64,000 bases of DNA, taken from positions 1-64,000 of the forward strand of contig CAZRBG010000016.1 in NCBI GenBank assembly GCA_964598225.1, read 5' to 3'. Below the pieces are notes generated by a model. It was not told the DNA's origin. It was given only the letters and a program-made list of their open reading frames with translations, and searched no databases. Shown here in pieces: positions 52,872 to 61,081 of this stretch. The DNA comes from SG8-4 sp964598225 (GTDB taxonomy: Bacteria; Planctomycetota; Phycisphaerae; Sedimentisphaerales; Anaerobacaceae). The first letter of the stretch is position 1. Each line of letters begins with the position of its first letter. Made by a program: the position numbers and the translations under genes.

Positions 52872-52944
52872 CGTGGCGAGGGCGTCCCGCCCTTGCGTCC
52901 CGAGGCCGTCTCGGCCTCGAACAAGGGCAAGATGCCCTCGCCAC
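52872..52944. repeat. large palindrome with GTGGCGAGGGC ends
   Basis: GTGGCGAGGGCGTCCCGCCC faces GGGCAAGATGCCCTCGCCAC around a central CGAGGCCGTCTCGGCCTCG hairpin. It lies between gnd and the aminotransferase gene. A relative is at 56616-56663. It may also act as an RNA hairpin, but there is no T run. Confidence 0.85.
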
Positions 52945-52996
52945 AGGACCCAGGCGGCACAACCTTGCCCCTTCTCACACACATTGAAAGGCACGG

Positions 52997-54169
52997 ATGG
53001 AACCGATGTACGACAGTATCCGAATGCAATCAGTGCAATCGCCGATCATACCCGTGGTCGGTGAACTGATACGCAGCAATCCCGGCACGATCTCGCTCGG
53101 TCAGGGTGTGGCCTATTACGGCCCGCCCCCGCAGGCGGTCGAGAGCATTCAAAAGTTTCTGGCCGATCCCGAGAATCACAAGTACAAGCTCGTTCAGGGC
53201 ATCCCGGAGTTGCTGGAGGCAATCGAGAGGAAGCTAAAGAGCGAGAACCACATTCCCCCGGAGGGCAGCCGAATAGTCGTGACCGCCGGGGCGAACATGG
53301 GCTTTGTCAACGCGGTTCTCGCTATCGCCGATCCGGGCGATGAGATCGTTCTGCAACTGCCCTACTACTTTAACCACGAGATGGCGGTCGCGATAGCCGA
53401 CTGCAAGGCCGTCTGCGTGCCGACCGACGAGGATTATCAGTTGCAGCCTGAGAAAATCGTTAAGGCGATCACGAATCGTACCAGAGCCGTCGTGACTATC
53501 TCGCCGAACAATCCTACTGGTGCGGTTTATCGCGAGTCGTACCTTCGGCGGGTCAATGAAATCTGCTGCGACAACGGCATATACCACATCAGCGACGAGG
53601 CTTATGAGTATTTCACGTACGACAACGTCGAGCATTTCTCGCCCGGCTCTGCCGCCGGCGCCGCCGGCCATACGATCTCTCTGTTTTCGCTTTCCAAGGC
53701 TTACGGCTTCGCGAGCTGGCGGATCGGCTGGATGGTAATACCGCAGCGGCTGTTCATGCCGGTAAGAAAGATACAAGATACGATACTGATCTGCCCGCCG
53801 GTTGTATCACAATGGGCGGCGGTCGGCGCGATGGAAGCAGGCCGGCAATACTGCGCCGAAAAATTGCAGATGACCACTGAAATTCGCCGCATGGTTCTGA
53901 ATGAACTGGACGGCATAGCGGATCTGGTCACAGTACCTCGCGCCGACGGAGCGTTCTATTTTCTGCTGCGAGTCCATAAAGACACAAATCCGATGGAATT
54001 GGTCAGGCAACTCATCGAAAAGCACAAAGTCGCAGTAATCCCCGGCATGACCTTCGGCGTCGAAGATAAGTGCTATCTTAGAATTGCTTACGGAGCCTTG
54101 CAGAAGGAAACCGCCGCCGAGGGGATAGGCAGACTTGTAGAAGGATTGCAGCAAATATTGGGCAGATAA
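52997..54169 (+). CDS. PLP-dependent class I/II aminotransferase
   Basis: A 390-residue fold-type I aminotransferase. ISPNNPTGAVY, SDEAYEYF and SLSKAYGFASWRIGW (Lys 234 binds PLP) are the main motifs; the C-terminal Arg in YLRIAYG should bind the substrate carboxylate. Typical substrates are aspartate, alanine or aromatic amino acids; not specified by context. It lies after the gnd repeat and may be an independent unit. Confidence 0.92.
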   Translation: MEPMYDSIRMQSVQSPIIPVVGELIRSNPGTISLGQGVAYYGPPPQAVESIQKFLADPENHKYKLVQGIPELLEAIERKLKSENHIPPEGSRIVVTAGANMGFVNAVLAIADPGDEIVLQLPYYFNHEMAVAIADCKAVCVPTDEDYQLQPEKIVKAITNRTRAVVTISPNNPTGAVYRESYLRRVNEICCDNGIYHISDEAYEYFTYDNVEHFSPGSAAGAAGHTISLFSLSKAYGFASWRIGWMVIPQRLFMPVRKIQDTILICPPVVSQWAAVGAMEAGRQYCAEKLQMTTEIRRMVLNELDGIADLVTVPRADGAFYFLLRVHKDTNPMELVRQLIEKHKVAVIPGMTFGVEDKCYLRIAYGALQKETAAEGIGRLVEGLQQILGR

Positions 54170-54191
54170 ACCCAAATGGGGGTTCAGCCGT

Positions 54192-54512
54192 TCACGTCGA
54201 ATGCTTTTTTTTCCGCCTCGAGCGGCGTATTTCTTCCAAATCGAAAGTATCCTCCGTCAACTCCATTGCGACGATCTCCGAAGCCTCTAAAGCGAAGAAA
54301 TTCCTGCCTTCTTCGGCCTGGAAATCCCAGAAATAATAACAGTCTGACTCATTCTTATCGGCCCTGCCCCTGCTGAAGTACAATGGCGCACATTGACTTT
54401 TGAACTCACGTCGAGGCTCTTGTCGAGGCTCTTCGCCAAAGAAAGTCAGTCTGATCATTCTGTTCTGCGATATTCCGCGTTCAAATACTCCGTGGTCTTT
54501 ATGCATGTTCAA
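54192..54512 (-). CDS. small hypothetical protein
   Basis: A 106-residue protein beginning MNMHKDHGVFERGISQNRMI. It has a central YYFWDFQAEEGRNFFALEAS and EIVAMELTEDTFDLEEI with a basic tail. The strand pattern fits a small beta domain. Not recognised; tail-to-tail with the aminotransferase gene. Confidence 0.5.
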   Translation of the reverse strand: MNMHKDHGVFERGISQNRMIRLTFFGEEPRQEPRREFKSQCAPLYFSRGRADKNESDCYYFWDFQAEEGRNFFALEASEIVAMELTEDTFDLEEIRRSRRKKKHST

Positions 54513-54903
54513 TCCCCCGTTGATGGGTCACCGAGGGCACAGAAAATCCTTTCTCATGTGCCCTCGGAGCCTCCGCACCAACAGCTGTGATTCCAACAGC
54601 TTCATAACCTTATTTTCCATATAAGTGCGCATACAAACAGTCCACTCATAAATAAAGGCGTATAACACCCCCCGAATGTAGACGATAAAAATGGGAATTT
54701 TTTCAACTTTTTTTCTTTTGCCGCGTTTTTGGCTCACTATGAGGGATTTCAATGCAAAAAATTTCCTTATTAAGACGTATTTACACCAAAAACAGAGCCC
54801 CGAAGCCGCCTTGACCTTCTAAAAAGATTCGTGTATCATTCTTTGTAGCAACAAACTTGGCCGGAATTTTCCTTAGTTGTTTGGAAAGCAGAGGATCAGA
54901 AAG
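54513..54903. other. 391-bp noncoding region with a palindrome
   Basis: A perfect stem CCGAGGGCACA...TGTGCCCTCGG (54531-54567) is visible; the remaining A+T-rich sequence should hold the promoters for the small membrane gene. No gene seen. Confidence 0.6.
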
Positions 54904-55140
54904 ATGTTGTACAAGATTTTCATGTTGATAGCTGTCCCGGCGCTGGCCATCGGATGGATCATCTATTGGCTTAGGGAGCGCAAGATCGCCGAAGAGGAGA
55001 AGAACCAGCCCAGAAAGGAATCGCAGCGGCTGCAAAAGAGCAAGAACCAGGTCTCCGACTGGGCCCAGAAAATGGCGGAATTCAAACCTCCCGAGCGCAA
55101 AGTCGAATCCGATGAAGACAACGCCGAAGACAAGGACTAA
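54904..55140 (+). CDS. small single-span membrane protein
   Basis: 78 residues from ATG 54904, with AGAGGA and AGAAAG close upstream. One N-terminal transmembrane helix (IFMLIAVPALAIGWIIYWL), followed by a charged cytoplasmic tail of about 55 residues rich in Lys, Glu and Asp. No function known. It precedes uxaC by 60 bp in the same direction. Confidence 0.65.
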   Translation: MLYKIFMLIAVPALAIGWIIYWLRERKIAEEEKNQPRKESQRLQKSKNQVSDWAQKMAEFKPPERKVESDEDNAEDKD

Positions 55141-55200
55141 TCGCCCTATAAAATCAGTGCTATCAGCCACCGAAACGCCTAAGAGAAAGCGAAAACGCAG

Positions 55201-56619
55201 ATGAGCCAATTCATTTCCGAAGATTTTCTACTTCAAACCCATACGGCACGAGTGCTATACCACGAGCACGCGGCGAAAATGCCCATTTACGACTATCACT
55301 GCCATCTTCCGGCCGAACTGATCGCCGCGGACCACCAATTCGACAACCTCACACAGCCCTGGCTGTATGGCGACCACTACAAATGGCGAGCCATGCGGGC
55401 TAACGGCATCGCGGAAAAGTACATCACCGGCAGCGCGAATGATTATGAAAAATTCGAGAAATGGGCGCAAACCGTCCCCCGCTGCCTTCGCAACCCGCTA
55501 TATCACTGGACGCATCTGGAACTGAGAAAGCCTTTCGGCGTAAAAGACAAGCTCCTTGGGCCGGATACCGCTAAAGAAATCTACGAGACGTGCAGCGAGA
55601 TGCTGAGAACGCCTGATTTCAGCGTCCGCAACATTATGCGCAAGATGAACGTAAAGCTGGTCTGCACGACCGAGGGGCCGCTTGACTCGCTCGAACATCA
55701 TAAGAAGATCCGCGCCGACGGCTTCGAGATTAAGGTCCATACGGCATTTCGACCCGACCAGGCAATGGCGATTGACAAGCCTGGGGTCTGGAACGAATTC
55801 GTCGAGAAGCTCGAAGAAGTCTGCAATTCGAGCATCCCCGACTACGATTCGTTTATTGATGCTCTGCGCAGCCGCCACGATTACTTTCACCAAAACGGCT
55901 GCCGCCTTTCAGATCACGGTCTGGAGACGGCCTGCGCAGAGGACTACACCGAGCAGGAATTGAAGAACATCTTCGATAAGGTAAGGGCCGGCAACCAGCC
56001 TGACGCCTCGGAAATTCTGAAATTCAAGTCGGCAATAATGCACGAAACCGCCCTTATGGACTACGAATCCGGCTGGGTGCAACAACTGCACCTGGGCGCG
56101 CTTAGAAATAACAGCACCAGGCTCTTCAAGGCCCTCGGCCCGGACATCGGTTGCGATTCGATGGGTGATCTTGAAATCGCCAAACCTCTCTCGAAATTCT
56201 TCGACAGACTGGACATCGACAACAGGCTGCCGAAAACGATTATCTACAACCTCAATCCACGGGATAATGCCGTCTGCGCCACGATGGTCGGCAATTTCCA
56301 GAACGGCTCGACGCCCGGCAGGATGCAGTACGGCTCGGCGTGGTGGTTTCTCGATCAGAAAGACGGCATGGAAGAGCAGATGAACGTCCTCTCGAACATG
56401 GGCCTGCTCAGCCGGTTCGTCGGAATGCTTACCGACTCCCGCAGCTTCCTCTCGTACCCGAGACACGAGTACTTCCGCAGGATACTGTGCAACATGCTCG
56501 GCAACGACGTCGAAGCGGGCCTGCTGCCGAAAGATATGCACCTGCTCGGAACGATGGTCGAGGACATCTGCTACAACAACGCACAGAATTACTTCCCCAT
56601 GGAACTGGACGGTTCGTAG
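55201..56619 (+). CDS. uxaC: uronate isomerase (UxaC)
   Basis: A 472-residue enzyme of the amidohydrolase fold that isomerises D-glucuronate to D-fructuronate and D-galacturonate to D-tagaturonate. The opening YDYHCHLPAE carries the metal-binding HxH; CTTEGPLDSLEHHKKI and the C-terminal SRSFLSYPRHEYFRR are UxaC signatures. Full length. The stop TAG is the first TAG of the palindrome at 56616, so the repeat has shaped the gene end. Fits the uronate pathway with the SDR gene at 48411. Confidence 0.96.
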   Translation: MSQFISEDFLLQTHTARVLYHEHAAKMPIYDYHCHLPAELIAADHQFDNLTQPWLYGDHYKWRAMRANGIAEKYITGSANDYEKFEKWAQTVPRCLRNPLYHWTHLELRKPFGVKDKLLGPDTAKEIYETCSEMLRTPDFSVRNIMRKMNVKLVCTTEGPLDSLEHHKKIRADGFEIKVHTAFRPDQAMAIDKPGVWNEFVEKLEEVCNSSIPDYDSFIDALRSRHDYFHQNGCRLSDHGLETACAEDYTEQELKNIFDKVRAGNQPDASEILKFKSAIMHETALMDYESGWVQQLHLGALRNNSTRLFKALGPDIGCDSMGDLEIAKPLSKFFDRLDIDNRLPKTIIYNLNPRDNAVCATMVGNFQNGSTPGRMQYGSAWWFLDQKDGMEEQMNVLSNMGLLSRFVGMLTDSRSFLSYPRHEYFRRILCNMLGNDVEAGLLPKDMHLLGTMVEDICYNNAQNYFPMELDGS

Positions 56620-56663
56620 CGAGGGCATCTTGCCCTTGTTCGAGGGCGGGACGGCCTCGCTAC
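56616..56663. repeat. palindrome overlapping the uxaC stop codon
   Basis: GTAGCGAGGGC and its inverse CCTCGCTAC bracket a GCCCTTGTTCGAGGGC hairpin. Same family as 52872-52944. The TAG of its GTAGCGAGG arm is the uxaC stop. Confidence 0.85.
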
Positions 56664-56701
56664 AAACGCCTCCGCAGGATGGCCAAGCCATTACGGCGTC
56701 A

Positions 56702-56965
56702 CTACAAACGGTCAATCAGCTCACAATTTATCTCTTCGAGCGAGTCAACTACGAGCGTCGCCTTGGAGAAATCATTGTCGGCCGTATGCGCGTTGGGAAC
56801 GGCTATGCATTTCATCCCCGCCGCGTATGCCGCAGGCACGCCTTTCTCTGCATCCTCGATCACAACGCACTGTTCCGGCGCAGCATTCATTTTCTCAGCG
56901 GCATGAAGAAAAATGTCCGGATGCGGCTTAGTGCGAACGACGTCGCTTTTGGCAACTGTCAGCAC
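56702..56965 (-). pseudogene. truncated HAD phosphatase remnant
   Basis: Only the C-terminal 87 residues of a beta-phosphoglucomutase-like HAD protein: KPHPDIFLHAAEKMN, VVIEDAEKGVPAAYAAGM. The N-terminal catalytic DxD region is missing; the region above is another gene (56959-57390). It begins with GTG 56965, overlapping that gene, and probably arose by deletion. Confidence 0.75.
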
Positions 56966-57390
56966 ATATCCTCCAATATCTCAGCGGCAGTCTGAACCAT
57001 CTTGGGGCACACCGTCCTGAAGAGATTGTTGTTCGCCGCCTGCCCCATGCCTTCCGGCGTGCTGATGTCGCGGCCAAGAAGATCGCGACATTCTACGGAG
57101 TCGCAAAGGGATTCAAATCGCGACTGAAACTCGCTGACCTTCGAGTTTACGCCGGCCTTTGCGGAAGTGTCCGATTCATTCCGCGGCCCGAATCGCAGCC
57201 CCAGAATCATCAGAGCCCCGGTCACCGCCCCGCAAGTGCCGCCGTGACGCATCCCGCCGCCGAAGCCGCAGCTTACCCGCACGGCATCGAGTGCCGAAAG
57301 TCCGTAGACCGGCCCATACGTGCGAGCAATGGCCTGCGAACAATTAAATCCCGACTCGAAAGCCGAGACAGCATTCTGAACTTTACTCAT
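56959..57390 (-). CDS. C_GCAxxG_C_C-family protein
   Basis: A 143-residue protein of the redox-associated C_GCAxxG_C_C family: FNCSQAI, SCGFGGGM, GGTCGAVTGALMIL and the later C residues (LCDSVECRDLLGRD, FRTVCPKM). It may bind a metal or Fe-S cluster. Starts by overlapping the GNAT gene stop (ATGA). Its end overlaps the HAD remnant. Confidence 0.88.
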   Translation of the reverse strand: MSKVQNAVSAFESGFNCSQAIARTYGPVYGLSALDAVRVSCGFGGGMRHGGTCGAVTGALMILGLRFGPRNESDTSAKAGVNSKVSEFQSRFESLCDSVECRDLLGRDISTPEGMGQAANNNLFRTVCPKMVQTAAEILEDMC

Positions 57391-57875
57391 TTTGCCTTCT
57401 CCATTTTGTAATCGTCCATTACAAACCCGCCGCCGATGTCTGTGACTATCGGGCCGGTGTTCTCGAAGCCGAATTTCTCGTATGTTTTTATCGTGTCCGT
57501 ATTGTTCTTGTTAACCGTAAGCGTGACTTTGTTCAGCGCTTTCTTCCTGGCGATGTCTTCGATGAATTCGACGGTTTTTCTGCCGTAGCCTCTGCCTCGA
57601 TGCGATGCTTTAATATACAGCTTGCTCAGGAACATCTCGTCTTCTTTGGGACATATTCCCGTGTACCCGAAATAGTCACCATCGGCTTCGAGCAGGTAGT
57701 ACGAATAGCCTTGCTCTATTTGCTCGGCAATCGCCTTTTTCGACTGGAATTTCTCCACCATGTAATCGACCTGCGCCTTGCCGATTATGGGCGTGAAATG
57801 CTGATTCCATATCTCAAACGCCAGCCGGGCGACGGTTTCGATTTGATCCTCAGTTGATACTTTTTCGATATTCAT
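57387..57875 (-). CDS. GNAT-family N-acetyltransferase
   Basis: A 162-residue acetyl-CoA-dependent acetyltransferase with FLSKLYIKASHRGRGYGRKT as motif A (RGRGYG binds CoA) and the C-terminal YEKFGFENTGPIV typical of RimI/phosphinothricin-type GNATs. The substrate is unknown. It is coupled to the C_GCAxxG_C_C gene. Confidence 0.92.
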   Translation of the reverse strand: MNIEKVSTEDQIETVARLAFEIWNQHFTPIIGKAQVDYMVEKFQSKKAIAEQIEQGYSYYLLEADGDYFGYTGICPKEDEMFLSKLYIKASHRGRGYGRKTVEFIEDIARKKALNKVTLTVNKNNTDTIKTYEKFGFENTGPIVTDIGGGFVMDDYKMEKAK

Positions 57876-58033
57876 TTCTGTCCATGGCGTGGAGTAGACA
57901 ATTTATTGCACACGCAGTTGCTCATTTTATCATAGGCGTTAGAACAACGTATGCAAAATGATTTTTTCCCACACCCAATGCCCGGTGTCTCAGGAGTAGT
58001 ATGATCCCCTCATTTGCGAAGCATTGAACACAA

Positions 58034-58184
58034 TGTCATTTCGAGCGAAGCGAAGCTCAGTAGAGAAATCTGGCATACATGCACAAAAGAGTCAGGTGAC
58101 TGACCTTCAGCCACAAGGGACGGACAAGTCAGTCCTGCACGAATCCAGATCTCTCCACTTCGCTGCGCTGCGGTCGAGATGACA
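58034..58184. repeat. dispersed TGTCATTTCGAG inverted-repeat element
   Basis: TGTCATTTCGAGCGAAGC...AGAAATCTGG faces CCAGATCTCTCCACTTCGCT...GGTCGAGATGACA. About 150 bp and noncoding; related to 19028-19179. The rest of the 57876-58329 gap has no gene. Confidence 0.8.
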
Positions 58185-58329
58185 AACAAATCCACCTAAC
58201 TGCCCAATAGAAGCTATCATCGACAAGATAGTTGCCGGTTGCGCGCGGGTCGCTTATAATGCCTTCGGCCTGTGCGGCGCGCAGATTCACGGGCAGAGAC
58301 AAGCGTCAATCATAAATAAGGAATTACAG

Positions 58330-58986
58330 ATGCCGCATTTGATGATTTTTGTTTTTATCGCGATATTCATTGTCGTGCTGGTTTTCGGGATTATCAGCGC
58401 CCGCAAGCGGCGGGAGGCGATGTTTGCGCTCGCTTCCAAGCTCGGCCTGCGTTTCGATCCTTCCAAGGATCGGTCGCTGGCCAGGCGGTACAAATTTCTC
58501 GATAAGCTCCGCAGAGGATCGCATCGCTATGCGTACAATATTCTGTCCGGAAACTACAAGGGCCACGACGTGATGGCTTTCGACTACCACTACCAGACCG
58601 GCTCGGGCAAGAACAAACATCATCATCACTTCTCGTTCTTTCTCCTGCACCTGACGGCTGCTTTCCCGGAGCTGGTGATCGGCCCGGAAGGCATCTTCTC
58701 CAAGATCGCCCAGGCTGTCGGCTACGACGACATCGACTTCGAGTCGCACGAGTTCTCCAGCAAATTCTGCGTCCGCTCTTCCGACAAGAAATTCGCGTAC
58801 GACGTTTGCAATGCGCAGATGATCGAATATCTGCTCTCTAACAGCGACTTCGGTACGGAGATCGACGGCAACGTTCTTGCACTTTCATTCAACCGCAGGC
58901 TGTCGCCGGATGCAATCGAGCAGAATCTGGACAGGCTCGTCGCCGTTCGATCGCTGATGCCGGACTATTTGTTTTCAGGGAGATAA
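58330..58986 (+). CDS. membrane protein of unknown function upstream of LemA
   Basis: A 218-residue protein with one N-terminal membrane helix (IFVFIAIFIVVLVFGIISA) and a soluble domain with ALASKLGLRFDPSKD and FSRKFCVRSSDKKFAY-like patterns of a DUF3137-like fold. A short His-rich stretch (HHHHFSFFLLHL) is inside. Two bp upstream of lemA, so they form an operon, which is a frequent pairing. Confidence 0.7.
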   Translation: MPHLMIFVFIAIFIVVLVFGIISARKRREAMFALASKLGLRFDPSKDRSLARRYKFLDKLRRGSHRYAYNILSGNYKGHDVMAFDYHYQTGSGKNKHHHHFSFFLLHLTAAFPELVIGPEGIFSKIAQAVGYDDIDFESHEFSSKFCVRSSDKKFAYDVCNAQMIEYLLSNSDFGTEIDGNVLALSFNRRLSPDAIEQNLDRLVAVRSLMPDYLFSGR

Positions 58987-58988
58987 CT

Positions 58989-59549
58989 ATGTGGCCTGTT
59001 TTCGCCGTTTTAGGAGTCGTTGTTTTTCTGCCGCTCCTGTACGTCATACTCACGTATAATACGCTGGTCGCCCTGCGGAACCACATTCGCGACGCCTGGG
59101 GCAACATCGACACCGAACTCAAACGCCGCTACGACCTGATCCCCAACCTCGTCGCAACGGTCAAGGGCTACGCGGCCCATGAAAGGGAAATCTTCGAACG
59201 CATCACCGAGCTGCGCACCCGGTGCATGGCCGAAAAAGGAAACGTGCAAAAGCAGGCCGCCGAAGAGAACCAACTGGTCGGCGCCCTGCAAAAGCTCATG
59301 GCGGTGGTCGAGAACTACCCTCAGCTAAAATCCGATCAAAATTTCCTCAAACTCCAGCAGGAGCTGACCAACACCGAAGACCGCATCCAGGCGGCCCGCC
59401 GCTTCTACAACGGCAACGTCCGCGATTACCGCAACAAATGCCAGATGTTCCCCAGCAGCATGATCGCCGGCGCCTTCGGGTTCGAACCGCAAGACTACTT
59501 CAGCGTCCACCCCTCAGTCAGAGAAGTCCCCGACGCCGACTTTGGATAA
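58989..59549 (+). CDS. lemA: LemA-family protein
   Basis: A 186-residue membrane-anchored helical protein. The N-terminal helix VFAVLGVVVFLPLLYVILTY is followed by YNTLVALRNHIRDAWGNIDT and ELKRRYDLIPNLVATVKGY, the LemA signature, and AARRFYNGNVRDYRNKC with the C-terminal FP..M.AG.FGF. Probably a periplasmic or membrane scaffold; biochemical role poorly known. Confidence 0.93.
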   Translation: MWPVFAVLGVVVFLPLLYVILTYNTLVALRNHIRDAWGNIDTELKRRYDLIPNLVATVKGYAAHEREIFERITELRTRCMAEKGNVQKQAAEENQLVGALQKLMAVVENYPQLKSDQNFLKLQQELTNTEDRIQAARRFYNGNVRDYRNKCQMFPSSMIAGAFGFEPQDYFSVHPSVREVPDADFG

Positions 59550-59620
59550 TTGGGGTGGCAACGTTATTGGCACGTCTGGGTGGCAGCCACCAGACTTGAG
59601 CAAGTCTGAATACGAGTCTT

Positions 59621-60451
59621 TTAATCATCTTCTGTTTGTTCCTTATCAATTATGATAGCACAGCCGCGCCATTCTTTTTGGAATTCTTCCGGTCCGCACG
59701 TCCTCAAGCCCTCTAACGGGTCGCCGATTGTGATTTCGGTCTCGGTTACCGACAGCACTGCAACGTAATGATCGATCATGAAGCTGAATTTCACGATAGC
59801 GATACAAGGTCCTTTGCCCCGCAACTCGCCGAGGTCCCGGCAGTAAACGATTCGGCACGGAACGGCGTACTCTTTACGCATCGCATTGCGCAGTGAATCC
59901 ATTGGCGTCCCCGTAAAGCGAGTCGTATAGGCGCTCAGTGCGAGTGCTCCTTCTTCGGCAGGTACGCCCATGCGACGCAGTACAGTCACGGCAGCCGCGG
60001 GGCCACAATTGAAATGCGTGCTCTGGATACACACGCCGTCGACGTCGAGCATTGTATCCACATCGGCCAGGCGAGAGTATTCGAAGGCCGGATACAGAAA
60101 CGGCAGTACAGAGAAGTAGAAGGGAAACACAACGATGAGAATCGCCACGGAACGGCGCTGGCTCCGTAGCCGCAGACGGGATAGCGGCGTTGTCAGCAAC
60201 ATCGTACAGGCCAGCGCGATCACCGCAAACTCGGTTCGCCCGGACATGATCCATTTGAACGGCGGTACAAGCTCGGCACGCAACACCCAGCGCGGAATCC
60301 CGATCATTGCGACTATCACCAGTGGAATAACGTACGCAACAATCCAGACACGATTCTTGACGCGCCAGAACCGCCGGCCGATAAGGACTCCACAAACCGC
60401 CAGCAGAATCACACCGGCAGTTTGAGCAAGTGATATGGTCACATATCGCAT
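59621..60451 (-). CDS. membrane protein with a C39-peptidase-like domain
   Basis: A 276-residue protein with about four N-terminal membrane helices (1-120) and a C-terminal cysteine-peptidase domain of the C39 type: QSTHFNCGPAAAVTVLRRMG (Cys149), IDHYVAVLSV (His228) and IGDPLEG (Asp244). C39 domains usually process double-glycine leader peptides on ABC exporters; here no ABC transporter or peptide is adjacent, and the membrane part is not ABC-like. Starts 3 bp after the next gene's stop. Confidence 0.8.
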   Translation of the reverse strand: MRYVTISLAQTAGVILLAVCGVLIGRRFWRVKNRVWIVAYVIPLVIVAMIGIPRWVLRAELVPPFKWIMSGRTEFAVIALACTMLLTTPLSRLRLRSQRRSVAILIVVFPFYFSVLPFLYPAFEYSRLADVDTMLDVDGVCIQSTHFNCGPAAAVTVLRRMGVPAEEGALALSAYTTRFTGTPMDSLRNAMRKEYAVPCRIVYCRDLGELRGKGPCIAIVKFSFMIDHYVAVLSVTETEITIGDPLEGLRTCGPEEFQKEWRGCAIIIDKEQTEDD

Positions 60452-60454
60452 AAA

Positions 60455-60895
60455 TCACTTGTCGTCTGAGTCTCTCCACTCGATAGTTTTTGTTACATTG
60501 CGTGCCTCTTTGCCAGCCGTGGCGCGGAGATCAACGCCATGATCTCGCACTTCGGCACAATGATCGATAAAGGTTTTGCTCTCAATCTCCACACATCGTC
60601 CGCCGGAGCCGCCTATCTGAAATGTAGTCATGCTTCTACCATTTTCATAAGCCGCCAAACCAAACTGAAACGAGCAATCTGACAATGGCTTTATTCGGGC
60701 AAGCTGTCGCCCCGAGCGCATATCTTCAATGATAATCGGCACACCGAGAGCATTTTCTATGCGGACCGTACCTGTAGCAGTCAACGTGTCACGAGTCTCA
60801 CGCCATATCGGCAAAATAACGGCGAGCACCGCTATAATCACCGTAATAACACCGACTATATACGCCCTGACGTATTGTCGCGTTTCGTCCTTCAT
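60455..60895 (-). CDS. small membrane protein upstream of the C39-like peptidase
   Basis: A 146-residue protein with one N-terminal membrane helix (AYIVGVITVIIAVLAVILPI) and a soluble beta-rich tail (VRIENALGVPIIIEDMRSGR) with a few Cys. Overlap or near-overlap with the C39-like gene (3-bp gap) suggests a joint function, perhaps as partner or substrate anchor (inference). Confidence 0.65.
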   Translation of the reverse strand: MKDETRQYVRAYIVGVITVIIAVLAVILPIWRETRDTLTATGTVRIENALGVPIIIEDMRSGRQLARIKPLSDCSFQFGLAAYENGRSMTTFQIGGSGGRCVEIESKTFIDHCAEVRDHGVDLRATAGKEARNVTKTIEWRDSDDK

Positions 60896-61081
60896 GTCTG
60901 CTGACCATGTGGTTCTTGCGGTGTTTTCAGCGGACTCTAATTCCAGAATCGAGTGTACATAAAATTCTCTCGGTTTTCAAGGAAAAACGGTTGCAAAGGC
61001 TCTTAGGGTGGGGCTCGCCCCTTTCGCCTGCGCTCAGGGCAGGCTGTGCTTTCTTTTTTGCTTGCAACCGTTTCGGGAGAT

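Noticed and set aside
52872..52944. Palindrome after gnd as an intrinsic terminator
   Set aside because: There is no T run and the arms recur elsewhere as a repeat family, although it could still fold in RNA.
58010..58195. 61-residue frame in the dispersed repeat
   Set aside because: It is the translation of a palindromic repeat with no family match or start signal.
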